The position numbers were made by a program, and so were the translations under genes. A DNA stretch of 6,114 bases from Acidobacteriota bacterium (GTDB lineage: Bacteria; Acidobacteriota; Terriglobia; Terriglobales; Acidobacteriaceae), in contig QIAS01000314.1 of assembly GCA_003225615.1 (NCBI GenBank), positions 1,959 through 8,072 on the forward strand, in the 5' to 3' direction. The notes under the pieces are model-generated. The model made no database searches, was not told where the DNA came from, and saw only the letters and a list, made by a program, of their open reading frames with translations. Below are positions 1 through 5,698 of this stretch, in pieces. Each line of letters opens with the position of its first letter. The stretch's first letter is position 1.

Positions 1-438
1 CGCATCGGAATGCGGTGTTCGGGAGAAACCAATCCAGCCTTTATTGCTCAAGGTCACGCGGAACTCGGAAGAATAGTGCAAATCCCAAGATATGGTGCGT
101 CCGTCGACTGTCAAGGATCCGCGGCAGGAGTCCTCTTCTATTCCGTTGTTGCCGACTCTAAAGTGGAAAGGATTTTCGCCTCTGTCGCTGAAATCCAGAG
201 CCTGCAACGGAAATCCCTGAATGAAGCTTTGCGGCTTGCCGCCAGCCGGAAACCAGGTGGCCCACACCTGAACGGGCAGCCCTCGCGGGTTTCCCGCGCA
301 CCCGCCCTTGCCGGGATTCATCAGCAAATACCGGAACCACCATGCTCCGCTGCCGTCTGCGAGGCCCAGGCGGATAAACCAGACCTCGTAACGCCGCCGG
401 GCAGAGAGTGAGGAATATGCTTCGTTCAGCGTCTTCAC
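1..438 (-). CDS. Unidentified protein, N-terminal part (lipocalin-like hydratase/AttH-like fold possible)
   Basis: An open frame of 146 codons on the minus strand that leaves the window at base 1, so the C-terminus is missing. The only usable start in frame is GTG at 438-436. An in-frame TGA lies upstream inside the previous gene, and no clear Shine-Dalgarno precedes the GTG. The protein has no signal peptide or membrane segment. It is rich in aromatic residues and alternating polar/hydrophobic stretches typical of a beta barrel: RYEVWFIRLGLADGSGAWWF at about 15-34, VQVWATWF at 55-62, PFHFRVGNNGIEEDS around 89-103, and TISWDLHY at 114-121. This layout faintly recalls the carotenoid 1,2-hydratase/AttH lipocalin-like group, but I do not recognise the family securely. 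The gene starts 26 bases after the WS/DGAT stop on the same strand, so co-transcription and a lipid-related role are inferences from position only. A plus-strand frame over 10-411 looks like a shadow of this one. Confidence 0.62.
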   Translation of the reverse strand, partial: MKTLNEAYSSLSARRRYEVWFIRLGLADGSGAWWFRYLLMNPGKGGCAGNPRGLPVQVWATWFPAGGKPQSFIQGFPLQALDFSDRGENPFHFRVGNNGIEEDSCRGSLTVDGRTISWDLHYSSEFRVTLSNKGWIGFSRTPHSDA

Positions 439-464
439 GGAAGTGGTTATGATCGCGTGCGCAA

Positions 465-2042
465 TCAGTCCGCGGCCATGGGCGCCGGTTGGTGCTCTTT
501 CTCGGCCGCGGATCTTTGCGATGGTTCAGGTCTTATCACAGGAGTTGGGGCCAACACGGTCGGGTGAATAGGGGTTGTGGGTTGGGGTGCGAGCACGGGT
601 TTGGTATTGGTTGCTTTCTTCCGGCGTGGTGGCCGGATTCCCGCAGCCCTCCGCAACTCCTCAAAACTCATCTTCAAAAAAGTTTCCAGCCGTCCGAGAT
701 CGGGCGCTGCCTGCACGTCGCCACTAAAGCCAAAATAGCTGACATCGTTATAGCTGAGAATGGCGCAGTTGACAGTCATCTCCCCGCCGATCGGTACATA
801 AGGATACCAATCGAGCATCTTGTGCCCGAGAAGGTACAGTGGTGTCTGCGGTCCCCGAATGTTTGTGCACACCAGGTTGAATGGCGTGATCGGCAACACG
901 CTGACAAACGGTCCGATGACCGCTTGCAGGGGAGCAGGTACCAATCCCACCAACTCGCCGGCCAAGCCGACAAGCTCAGCGACGTTTCTACGCTTCAGGA
1001 ATTCCATTCGCTTCTGCACAGCCGTCAAAAGCTTGCGCGGACTGCGGATTCCGAGCGGCACATTCACGGGCAGAAGCGAAATGCGATTCCCCAGTTCCGT
1101 GGCATTGCCGTTGGCCCGCACGCTCACTGGCACCATCATGCGCAGCAGGCGTCCCCTTACTTTGTCTCCGTGCAATTCCGCATAGCGGCGGATGGTGGCC
1201 GTAATCAACGCCAGGACGACGTCGTTGTGAGTCCCTCCGCATCTTTCGCGGATAGCTTTGATCTCCGCCAATGGGATCTTCGCCCAGGCGAACTTCTGCG
1301 GCCCTTGATAAGTGACGTTGAAGAACAAGCGCTCGGGTGGCGCAGTGAGTTCCGGCAGAAAGCGGGCAATCTCGCGCGATGGCCATTCGCCCCCGGAAGC
1401 CGCCATCCTTTCGCCGATGCTCAACATATCGGAATGAGCCGTAAGGGCCTGATGAAGAATATCGGAATAACTACTGATCCATCCGTCCAGCAACCGCGTC
1501 GAAGGGGCCTGCGGGCGGCGCCGACGACGCGAGTGTTTCTTCTTGGGTAACAGACGCGGCTCAGGGCTGGGGTCCATGAGAACGTTCATCACGAGTCCTA
1601 CGCCGGCGATTCCGTCCGCCAGACAATGGTGTATGCGCAACACGAGGGCCGAGCGATTGCCCCCGAGGCCGTGCACCAGAGTGATGTCCCATAGCGGCCG
1701 CTCGCGATCCATCACGGTGCCCAAAATCTTTCCCGCTAACGTCTTAAGTTCCGCCTCAGTGCCACGCTTCAGCGTTATCTCGCGAATGTGGTTTCGTATA
1801 TCGAAGTTGGGGTCATCTTCCCAGGTAGGAAAACCAATATTCCAGGGAGGAGTCACAACGCGCTGGTAATAGCGCGGAAGGAATGGAAGCCTCGATCCGA
1901 TGGACTGTATGCAGGCATCGAGCGGAATGTCTCCTTCGAAGACGCTGACCGAAGCGATGTTCAGCGGCATGCCTTCCCGCTCAAGATACAGGAAAAGCGC
2001 GTCTCCCCAGGAAAGATGATTACAGTCTTGATCGTTCTTCAT
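465..2042 (-). CDS. Wax ester synthase/diacylglycerol O-acyltransferase (WS/DGAT family)
   Basis: A 525-residue bifunctional acyltransferase of the bacterial WS/DGAT family, which transfers acyl groups from acyl-CoA to long-chain alcohols or diacylglycerol to make storage wax esters or triacylglycerol, usually at the inner membrane face. The catalytic motif HHxxxDG is intact as HHCLADG at 138-144, with His139 the expected general base. Other family landmarks are LSWGDALFLYLE near the N-terminus (10-21), the PLW motif at 116-118, NDVVLA at 273-278, and NIRGPQTPLYLLG at 394-406. A very basic linker (KKKHSRRRRR, 167-176) follows the N-terminal domain. The last 55 residues or so are a Pro/Ala-rich tail that looks disordered. 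The frame stays open 41 codons further upstream, but ATG at 2042-2040 is chosen because GGAGGA sits five bases before it and homologous N-termini begin there. The natural substrate cannot be read from sequence. Confidence 0.92.
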   Translation of the reverse strand: MKNDQDCNHLSWGDALFLYLEREGMPLNIASVSVFEGDIPLDACIQSIGSRLPFLPRYYQRVVTPPWNIGFPTWEDDPNFDIRNHIREITLKRGTEAELKTLAGKILGTVMDRERPLWDITLVHGLGGNRSALVLRIHHCLADGIAGVGLVMNVLMDPSPEPRLLPKKKHSRRRRRPQAPSTRLLDGWISSYSDILHQALTAHSDMLSIGERMAASGGEWPSREIARFLPELTAPPERLFFNVTYQGPQKFAWAKIPLAEIKAIRERCGGTHNDVVLALITATIRRYAELHGDKVRGRLLRMMVPVSVRANGNATELGNRISLLPVNVPLGIRSPRKLLTAVQKRMEFLKRRNVAELVGLAGELVGLVPAPLQAVIGPFVSVLPITPFNLVCTNIRGPQTPLYLLGHKMLDWYPYVPIGGEMTVNCAILSYNDVSYFGFSGDVQAAPDLGRLETFLKMSFEELRRAAGIRPPRRKKATNTKPVLAPQPTTPIHPTVLAPTPVIRPEPSQRSAAEKEHQPAPMAAD

Positions 2043-2047
2043 GGCAA

Positions 2048-2053
2048 TCCTCC
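2048..2053 (-). promoter_or_regulatory. Ribosome binding site of the WS/DGAT gene
   Basis: On the minus strand GGAGGA lies five bases upstream of the ATG at 2042-2040. It decides the start: the longer open frame beginning at 2165 has no comparable site and would add 41 residues unlike the family. Confidence 0.75.
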
Positions 2054-2339
2054 GCTCGTTCGCCGCAGGAGTTCCGCATGCCATTATTGGCGGAAGCAGG
2101 CCCTTGGCACTGACCCTCTCGACCGTGACCGGATGGGCGGTGAAAGAGGCGAATGTAGCCCGCAATTTAGCTTAGGAGCATGCAACGGCAGAATTCAGTG
2201 ATGCGTAACCGCCATGCCAGTGACCGAGGTCGCCGCGCCATTCCCCTATTCAAGAAATCGATAGCACCAAGAGGAACTTTGGATTCGACAGTATTCTTCT
2301 ACTGATCTAGAGTGCTGTTCAGGATTAACCAGGACATTC
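2054..2339. other. Divergent intergenic region with no gene recognised
   Basis: About 290 bases separate the WS/DGAT start (minus strand) from the leader peptide start (plus strand), so promoters for both units should lie here. I see no strong sigma-70-like pair on either strand. A weak plus-strand candidate is TTGGAT at 2279-2284 with TACTGA at 2300-2305, but the 15-base spacing and poor -10 make it unconvincing. No tRNA, repeat or recognisable RNA gene is visible. Confidence 0.5.
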
Positions 2340-2465
2340 GTGTCGAAAATGCAGCTGTTGCCCACCAATGCGAGCCGAATTGCACGGGAGGTGCGACTGC
2401 TGCTGCTCGCCCTTAGACTGGCCATTACTGGCCTGGTGCTTGCACCCTCAAGAGGCGGCGGATGA
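2340..2465 (+). CDS. Leucine-rich attenuator leader peptide upstream of leuA-ilvB-ilvN
   Basis: A 41-residue reading frame from GTG at 2340 to TGA at 2463-2465. AGGA at 2331-2334 stands five bases before the GTG. An alternative ATG at 2349 would give 38 residues but lies too far from that site. From residue 20 the peptide reads LLLLALRLAITGLVL: eight Leu, one Ile and one Val in 15 residues, encoded by CTG, CTC and CTT codons. Before this is MQLLPTNASRIAREVR, whose LLPT loosely recalls the E. coli IvbL leader. Known ilv and leu leader peptides (LeuL, IvbL, IlvL) are short, rich in the regulated amino acids and placed just before a terminator hairpin, exactly as here. The product itself is expected to have no function; its translation speed senses charged tRNA-Leu. 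The overlapping minus-strand frame (2246-2506) is its shadow. Confidence 0.85.
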   Translation: MSKMQLLPTNASRIAREVRLLLLALRLAITGLVLAPSRGGG

Positions 2466-2512
2466 TGTAGCCACAACCACCAAAGAATTTCTAAAAGGGC
2501 CATCATCCACCG
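2456..2512 (+). promoter_or_regulatory. Predicted antiterminator pairing of the attenuator
   Basis: GGATGATG at 2460-2467 is the exact reverse complement of CATCATCC at 2501-2508. Beyond one C-A mismatch (2459/2509), three more pairs form (2456-2458 with 2510-2512). This pairing uses the 5' arm and part of the loop of the terminator hairpin, so the two structures exclude each other. The 5' arm covers the leader stop codon TGA at 2463-2465, so a ribosome finishing the leader would mask it, while one stalled on Leu codons at 2397-2441 would leave it free. The base pairs are seen in the sequence; the switching is inferred from known leu/ilv attenuators. Confidence 0.7.
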
Positions 2513-2530
2513 AACGGGTGATGGCCCTTT
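2494..2530 (+). terminator. Attenuator terminator hairpin before leuA
   Basis: AAAGGGCCATCA (2494-2505) is perfectly complementary to TGATGGCCCTTT (2519-2530). A T-G wobble and two C-G pairs continue the stem inward, giving 15 pairs around the loop ACCGAAC (2509-2515). The 3' arm ends in TTT, followed by CGC and TTTG, so the U-tract is short and broken. It may be a weak intrinsic terminator, as suits an attenuator. It lies 28 bases after the leader stop codon and 60 bases before the leuA start. Confidence 0.78.
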
Positions 2531-2577
2531 CGCTTTGTGAACGATGAGGTGGACAGGCTGGCGGGATCTTTGTCGGC

Positions 2578-2584
2578 GAGGAGG
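2578..2584 (+). promoter_or_regulatory. Ribosome binding site deciding a TTG start for leuA
   Basis: GAGGAGG lies six bases upstream of TTG at 2591. The other possible start, GTG at 2537, follows the terminator hairpin by only six bases, has no purine-rich site before it, and would add 18 residues (about 1-18 of the longer frame) not expected in LeuA. Translation from TTG gives [18 protein letters not shown], the usual LeuA beginning. Confidence 0.75.
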
Positions 2585-2590
2585 AACGAC

Positions 2591-3400
2591 TTGTCAGAAC
2601 GAGAGCAGGTAACGATATTCGACACTACTTTGCGCGATGGGGAGCAGTCTCCGGGCTGCAGCATGACTGCGGACGAAAAAGTCCGCATGGCGCGGCAGCT
2701 TGACCGTCTGGGCGTGGATGTCATCGAGGCCGGATTTCCCATCTCTTCCGACGGCGACTTTCAGTCCGTGCAAAGGGTGGCACGCGAAGTTCGCCTGCCG
2801 ATCATAGCCGCGCTGGCGCGCTGCCGGACGGAGGACGTCGAGCGAGCCTGGCAGGCTCTCAAGCCAGCTGCCCGGCCTCGCATCCATACCTTCCTCGCCA
2901 CTTCCGATCTTCACCTCCAACAGAAACTTAAGATTTCACGGCGCGAATGCCTTGAGCAGGCGAGGGATGCTGTGCGTCTGGCCAAATCCTTCTGCGAAGA
3001 TGTGCAATTCTCGCCGGAGGACGCTACGCGCTCGGACCCGGACTTCCTTTGCGAGGTGTTGCAAGCGGTGATCGAAGCAGGCGCGACCACGCTCAATATT
3101 CCCGATACCGTCGGTTACACCGTACCTTCGGAGTTTGCCGACCTGATTCAGACCATACGGCATCGCGTCCATGGGATTGAACAAGTCACCATTTCGGCGC
3201 ACTGTCACGACGACCTGGGCTTGGCGGTGGCGAATTCTCTCGCTGCCGTCAGTGCCGGAGCGCGGCAAGCGGAGTGCACGGTTAACGGCATCGGTGAACG
3301 CGCCGGCAACGCGTCCTTGGAGGAGTTCGTGATGGCCATGCGGATTCGTCCTGATCGACGGTTTTCAGTGAACAACTATTTCCCACAAGCCAGCTTTTGA
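2591..3400 (+). CDS. leuA: LeuA fragment, N-terminal catalytic barrel part
   Basis: This 269-residue frame starts at TTG and stops at TGA 3398-3400. It contains the HMGL-like motif [13 protein letters not shown] (10-22), with Arg15 and Asp11 expected for catalysis and metal binding. [12 protein letters not shown] at 97-108 is the LeuA signature helix/strand, and [11 protein letters not shown] is at 169-179. The metal-binding HCHDD is at 204-208 (His204, His206), and NGIGERAGN at 232-240 supplies the last ligand, Asn240. All active-site residues of the barrel are therefore present. The last residues (about 257-269, ending NNYFPQASF) do not match LeuA and are out-of-frame reading. Alone, the product would lack the end of the barrel and the substrate-covering subdomains, so activity is unlikely. 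Confidence 0.75.
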   Translation: MSEREQVTIFDTTLRDGEQSPGCSMTADEKVRMARQLDRLGVDVIEAGFPISSDGDFQSVQRVAREVRLPIIAALARCRTEDVERAWQALKPAARPRIHTFLATSDLHLQQKLKISRRECLEQARDAVRLAKSFCEDVQFSPEDATRSDPDFLCEVLQAVIEAGATTLNIPDTVGYTVPSEFADLIQTIRHRVHGIEQVTISAHCHDDLGLAVANSLAAVSAGARQAECTVNGIGERAGNASLEEFVMAMRIRPDRRFSVNNYFPQASF

Positions 3401-3927
3401 CGGAGATCACCGGAGTGCCGGTGCAGCCTAACAAGGCCATCATCGGACGCAATGCTTTCGCGCACGAAGCAGGGATCCACCAGGACGGTGTCATCAAGAA
3501 CCCGCTCACTTATGAGATCATGACGCCGCAGTCGGTAGGAGTGCCTGGCACATCGCTGGTGTTAGGCAAACATTCGGGACGTCATGCTCTGGCGCTGCGC
3601 TGTGAGGAGTTGGGTTTCCAGTTCGAGCGCCGCGAACTGGACCAAGTCTACAGACAATTCATCGTACTGGCTGATCGGGTTAAGGCCGTAAACGATAACC
3701 AGATCCTTGAACTGATCTGGAAAACGCGCACGGTGCATGGCGTCCCGCATCCTGCCGAGGAAATCTCGCTTGCGGCTGCTGCAGGCAGCAGTGGCACGAC
3801 CAACCAATCGGTTTCAGCGCCAATGCCGCATCCATTGCACGCCAACGCGGCCGGGCATGCCGCGACTTCCGGAATGAGCAGTGCGCAGGAAGGCGAGCAG
3901 CAGGAAGACTACTTGTGGGGAGTATGA
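3397..3927 (+). CDS. leuA: LeuA fragment, C-terminal barrel end and linker subdomain
   Basis: A 176-residue frame whose first possible start is TTG at 3397, overlapping the TGA of the upstream fragment (TTGA). There is no Shine-Dalgarno, so independent translation would need coupling or reinitiation; the frame is actually open from 3355. It reads [20 protein letters not shown], then [20 protein letters not shown], then [10 protein letters not shown]: the conserved LeuA segment with the His of GIHQDG near the active site, followed by subdomain I/II ([15 protein letters not shown]). After that, homologues continue into the allosteric domain. Here the protein ends with about 55 low-complexity residues (Ala, Ser, His, Gln) closing in EDYLWGV. 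The end lies 46 bases before ilvB. Confidence 0.7.
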   Translation: MTEITGVPVQPNKAIIGRNAFAHEAGIHQDGVIKNPLTYEIMTPQSVGVPGTSLVLGKHSGRHALALRCEELGFQFERRELDQVYRQFIVLADRVKAVNDNQILELIWKTRTVHGVPHPAEEISLAAAAGSSGTTNQSVSAPMPHPLHANAAGHAATSGMSSAQEGEQQEDYLWGV

Positions 3928-3958
3928 TTGCAAGCCAGGCCCGGGCGCAAGGAGAGGC

Positions 3959-3964
3959 AAGGAG
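3959..3964 (+). promoter_or_regulatory. Ribosome binding site of ilvB
   Basis: AAGGAG is nine bases before ATG 3974. It separates the real start from the longer open frame that begins at 3881 inside the leuA tail, which would add 31 residues foreign to the family. Confidence 0.7.
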
Positions 3965-3973
3965 TCTCGATTC

Positions 3974-5692
3974 ATGACAATGACGAAGACCGGAGCACAG
4001 ATTCTTTGGGAATGCCTGGAGCGGGAAGGCGTGACCCACGTCTTCGGATATCCGGGAGGCGCAATCCTGCCGGCTTACGATGCCCTGAAGCACAGCCGCA
4101 TTCATCACGTGCTGGTGCGCCATGAGCAGGGCGCCACCCACATGGCGGACGGCTACGCACGCGCCAGTGGACAGGTGGGAGTTGCCGTGGCCACCTCCGG
4201 CCCGGGAGCCACCAACATGGTGACTGGCATTGCCACGGCGATGATGGATTCTTCGCCGATCGTTTGTATTACCGGCCAAGTGGGCAGCAAGCTGATTGGG
4301 TCGGATGCATTTCAGGAAACCGACATCACCGGCATTACTCTCCCGATCACCAAGCACAACTACCTGGTGACCCATGCTGGTGAATTAGCGCGTACCATCC
4401 GCGAAGCTTTCTATGTAGCTCGTTCTGGGCGCCCCGGTCCCGTCCTGGTCGACCTTACTAAGGATGCACAGCAGTCTTCATGTGAGTTCGATTGGGAAGC
4501 GGCCAAGCCGCAATTGCCGGGCTATCGCCCTGATCTTTCTCCAGCTCCGAACGAATACGCGCAGGCGCTGGAGTTGATTCACAACTCTAAGCGGCCGCTG
4601 ATTCTGCTAGGGCACGGCGCTATCCTCTCTGGCGCGATGCGCGAAGTGCGCGACCTGGCCGAGCGGGCCGGCATCCCCGTGGCGCTCACCCTGCTGGGCT
4701 TGGGCGCATTTCCGGCTTCTCATCCCCTCAATCTCGGCATGATGGGAATGCACGGCGAAGCCTGGGTGAACCACACCATTCAAGAGGCCGACTTACTGAT
4801 CGCACTGGGCATGCGCTTCGATGACCGCGTTACCGGAAACCTGAAAACTTACGCGGCCAATGCCAAGAAGATCCATGTGGAGATTGATCCTGCCGAGATC
4901 AACAAGAATGTCAAAGTGGATGTGGCGCTGGTGGGCGACCTTCGCGAGGTACTGCATGAAATGTTGCCCAAAATCGAATCTATCGATCGCAGCGAATGGC
5001 TTGATTTTATCGACGGATTGAAAGGCGAGTCGGCAGTCCGCGACATTCAGAACCTGCCCGACAACGGCCATCTCTACGCCGCGCACATCATTAATGATCT
5101 TTGGCGGGAGACGCGCGGAAGCAACGCCATCGTCGTAACCGATGTTGGCCAACACCAGATGTGGGAAGCGCAGTATTACAAGCACGAAGAGCCGCGATCG
5201 CTGATCACGTCGGGTGGGTTGGGAACGATGGGATTTGCCTTGCCGGCAGCCATCGGAGTGAAGGTTGCGCAGCCTGAGGCGGAAGTGTGGGCGGTAGTCG
5301 GCGATGGCGGATTCCAGATGACCATGGCCGAACTGGCTACGATGGTGCAGGAGAATCTCAAAATCAACATTGCCATCATCAATAACGGCTATCTAGGGAT
5401 GGTGCGCCAATGGCAAGAGTTCTTCTATGAGCGCAATTATCAGGCGACCCCGCTGCTGAATCCGGATTTTGCCAAGATTGCGGAGGCTTACGGAATCCGC
5501 AACGCCACGGTTACACAACGCTCCGAAGTTGTGCCTGCGGTGCAATCGGCCCGCCGGCACGAGGGAGCGATGCTCATTAATTTCCAGGTTGAGCAAGAGG
5601 ACACGGTCTATCCCATGGTCGCGGCGGGCGCCTCTTTGCACGAGATGATCCGGCGGCCGAGCCCCATCGTGGAAACCGCTGCCGACGAGTAA
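3974..5692 (+). CDS. ilvB: Acetolactate synthase (acetohydroxyacid synthase), large catalytic subunit
   Basis: A complete 572-residue ThDP-, Mg- and FAD-dependent enzyme, the usual length for the family. It joins two pyruvates into 2-acetolactate (Val, Leu) or pyruvate and 2-oxobutyrate into 2-aceto-2-hydroxybutyrate (Ile). The N-terminal pyrimidine-binding domain has VFGYPGGAILPAYDAL (23-38), the catalytic Glu51 in RHEQGATHMADGYARASG, and SGPGATN (75-81). ITGQVGSKLIG and DAFQETD follow at 99-117. The middle FAD-binding domain includes MGMHG (257-261) and GMRFDDRVTG (279-288). The C-terminal diphosphate-binding domain has GDGGFQM (443-449) with NN at 470-471, then GMVRQWQEFFYE (475-486), including Trp480, equivalent to the well-known inhibitor-site tryptophan. 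It lies downstream of the leuA remnant under the same attenuator, and ilvN follows after only six bases, as expected for the two subunits of one enzyme. Confidence 0.97.
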   Translation: MTMTKTGAQILWECLEREGVTHVFGYPGGAILPAYDALKHSRIHHVLVRHEQGATHMADGYARASGQVGVAVATSGPGATNMVTGIATAMMDSSPIVCITGQVGSKLIGSDAFQETDITGITLPITKHNYLVTHAGELARTIREAFYVARSGRPGPVLVDLTKDAQQSSCEFDWEAAKPQLPGYRPDLSPAPNEYAQALELIHNSKRPLILLGHGAILSGAMREVRDLAERAGIPVALTLLGLGAFPASHPLNLGMMGMHGEAWVNHTIQEADLLIALGMRFDDRVTGNLKTYAANAKKIHVEIDPAEINKNVKVDVALVGDLREVLHEMLPKIESIDRSEWLDFIDGLKGESAVRDIQNLPDNGHLYAAHIINDLWRETRGSNAIVVTDVGQHQMWEAQYYKHEEPRSLITSGGLGTMGFALPAAIGVKVAQPEAEVWAVVGDGGFQMTMAELATMVQENLKINIAIINNGYLGMVRQWQEFFYERNYQATPLLNPDFAKIAEAYGIRNATVTQRSEVVPAVQSARRHEGAMLINFQVEQEDTVYPMVAAGASLHEMIRRPSPIVETAADE

Positions 5693-5698
5693 ATCAAT

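Larger units (their letters stand above)
2591..3927 (+). pseudogene. leuA: 2-isopropylmalate synthase, frameshifted and lacking the regulatory domain
   Basis: LeuA condenses acetyl-CoA with 2-oxoisovalerate to 2-isopropylmalate, the first committed step of leucine synthesis. The gene is in two frames. The first (2591-3400) carries most of the TIM barrel; the second (open from 3355, ending 3927) resumes with the LeuA-like stretch [20 protein letters not shown]. The change of frame falls between about 3355 and 3393. Compared with LeuA as I remember it, roughly five or six residues between RPDR and the TSQLL stretch are absent. A deletion of about 16 nt would explain both the missing residues and the shift; a sequencing or assembly error is the alternative. 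A restored protein would be near 440 residues and would still lack the C-terminal leucine-binding domain of about 120-130 residues, ending in an Ala/Ser/His-rich tail. It is the first gene after the attenuator and stands 46 bases before ilvB. Confidence 0.8.

Noticed and set aside
10..411. Plus-strand open frame of 133 codons at the left edge
   Set aside because: The minus strand has an uninterrupted, protein-like frame here in an operon-like position after WS/DGAT; the plus frame has neither a ribosome site nor recognisable features.
489..1550. Long plus-strand open frame of 353 codons
   Set aside because: It lies wholly antisense to the WS/DGAT gene, whose motifs are clear, and its translation shows no family pattern; it is a shadow frame.
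2270..2312. Sigma-70-type promoter for the leader and operon
   Set aside because: Only weak -35 and -10 matches with poor spacing; not strong enough to list as a promoter.
2340..2590. T-box or other riboswitch before leuA
   Set aside because: I see no T-box sequence or specifier-loop layout, and the leader peptide with competing stems explains the region better.
3385..3402. Programmed ribosomal frameshift in leuA
   Set aside because: A +1 slip at TTT TGA leads to the wrong frame, the site is not a standard -1 heptamer, and a -1 slip would still leave about five conserved residues missing.
3680..4375. Minus-strand frame of 231 codons across the leuA-ilvB junction
   Set aside because: It is antisense to clearly conserved LeuA and IlvB coding sequence and its composition is typical of a shadow.
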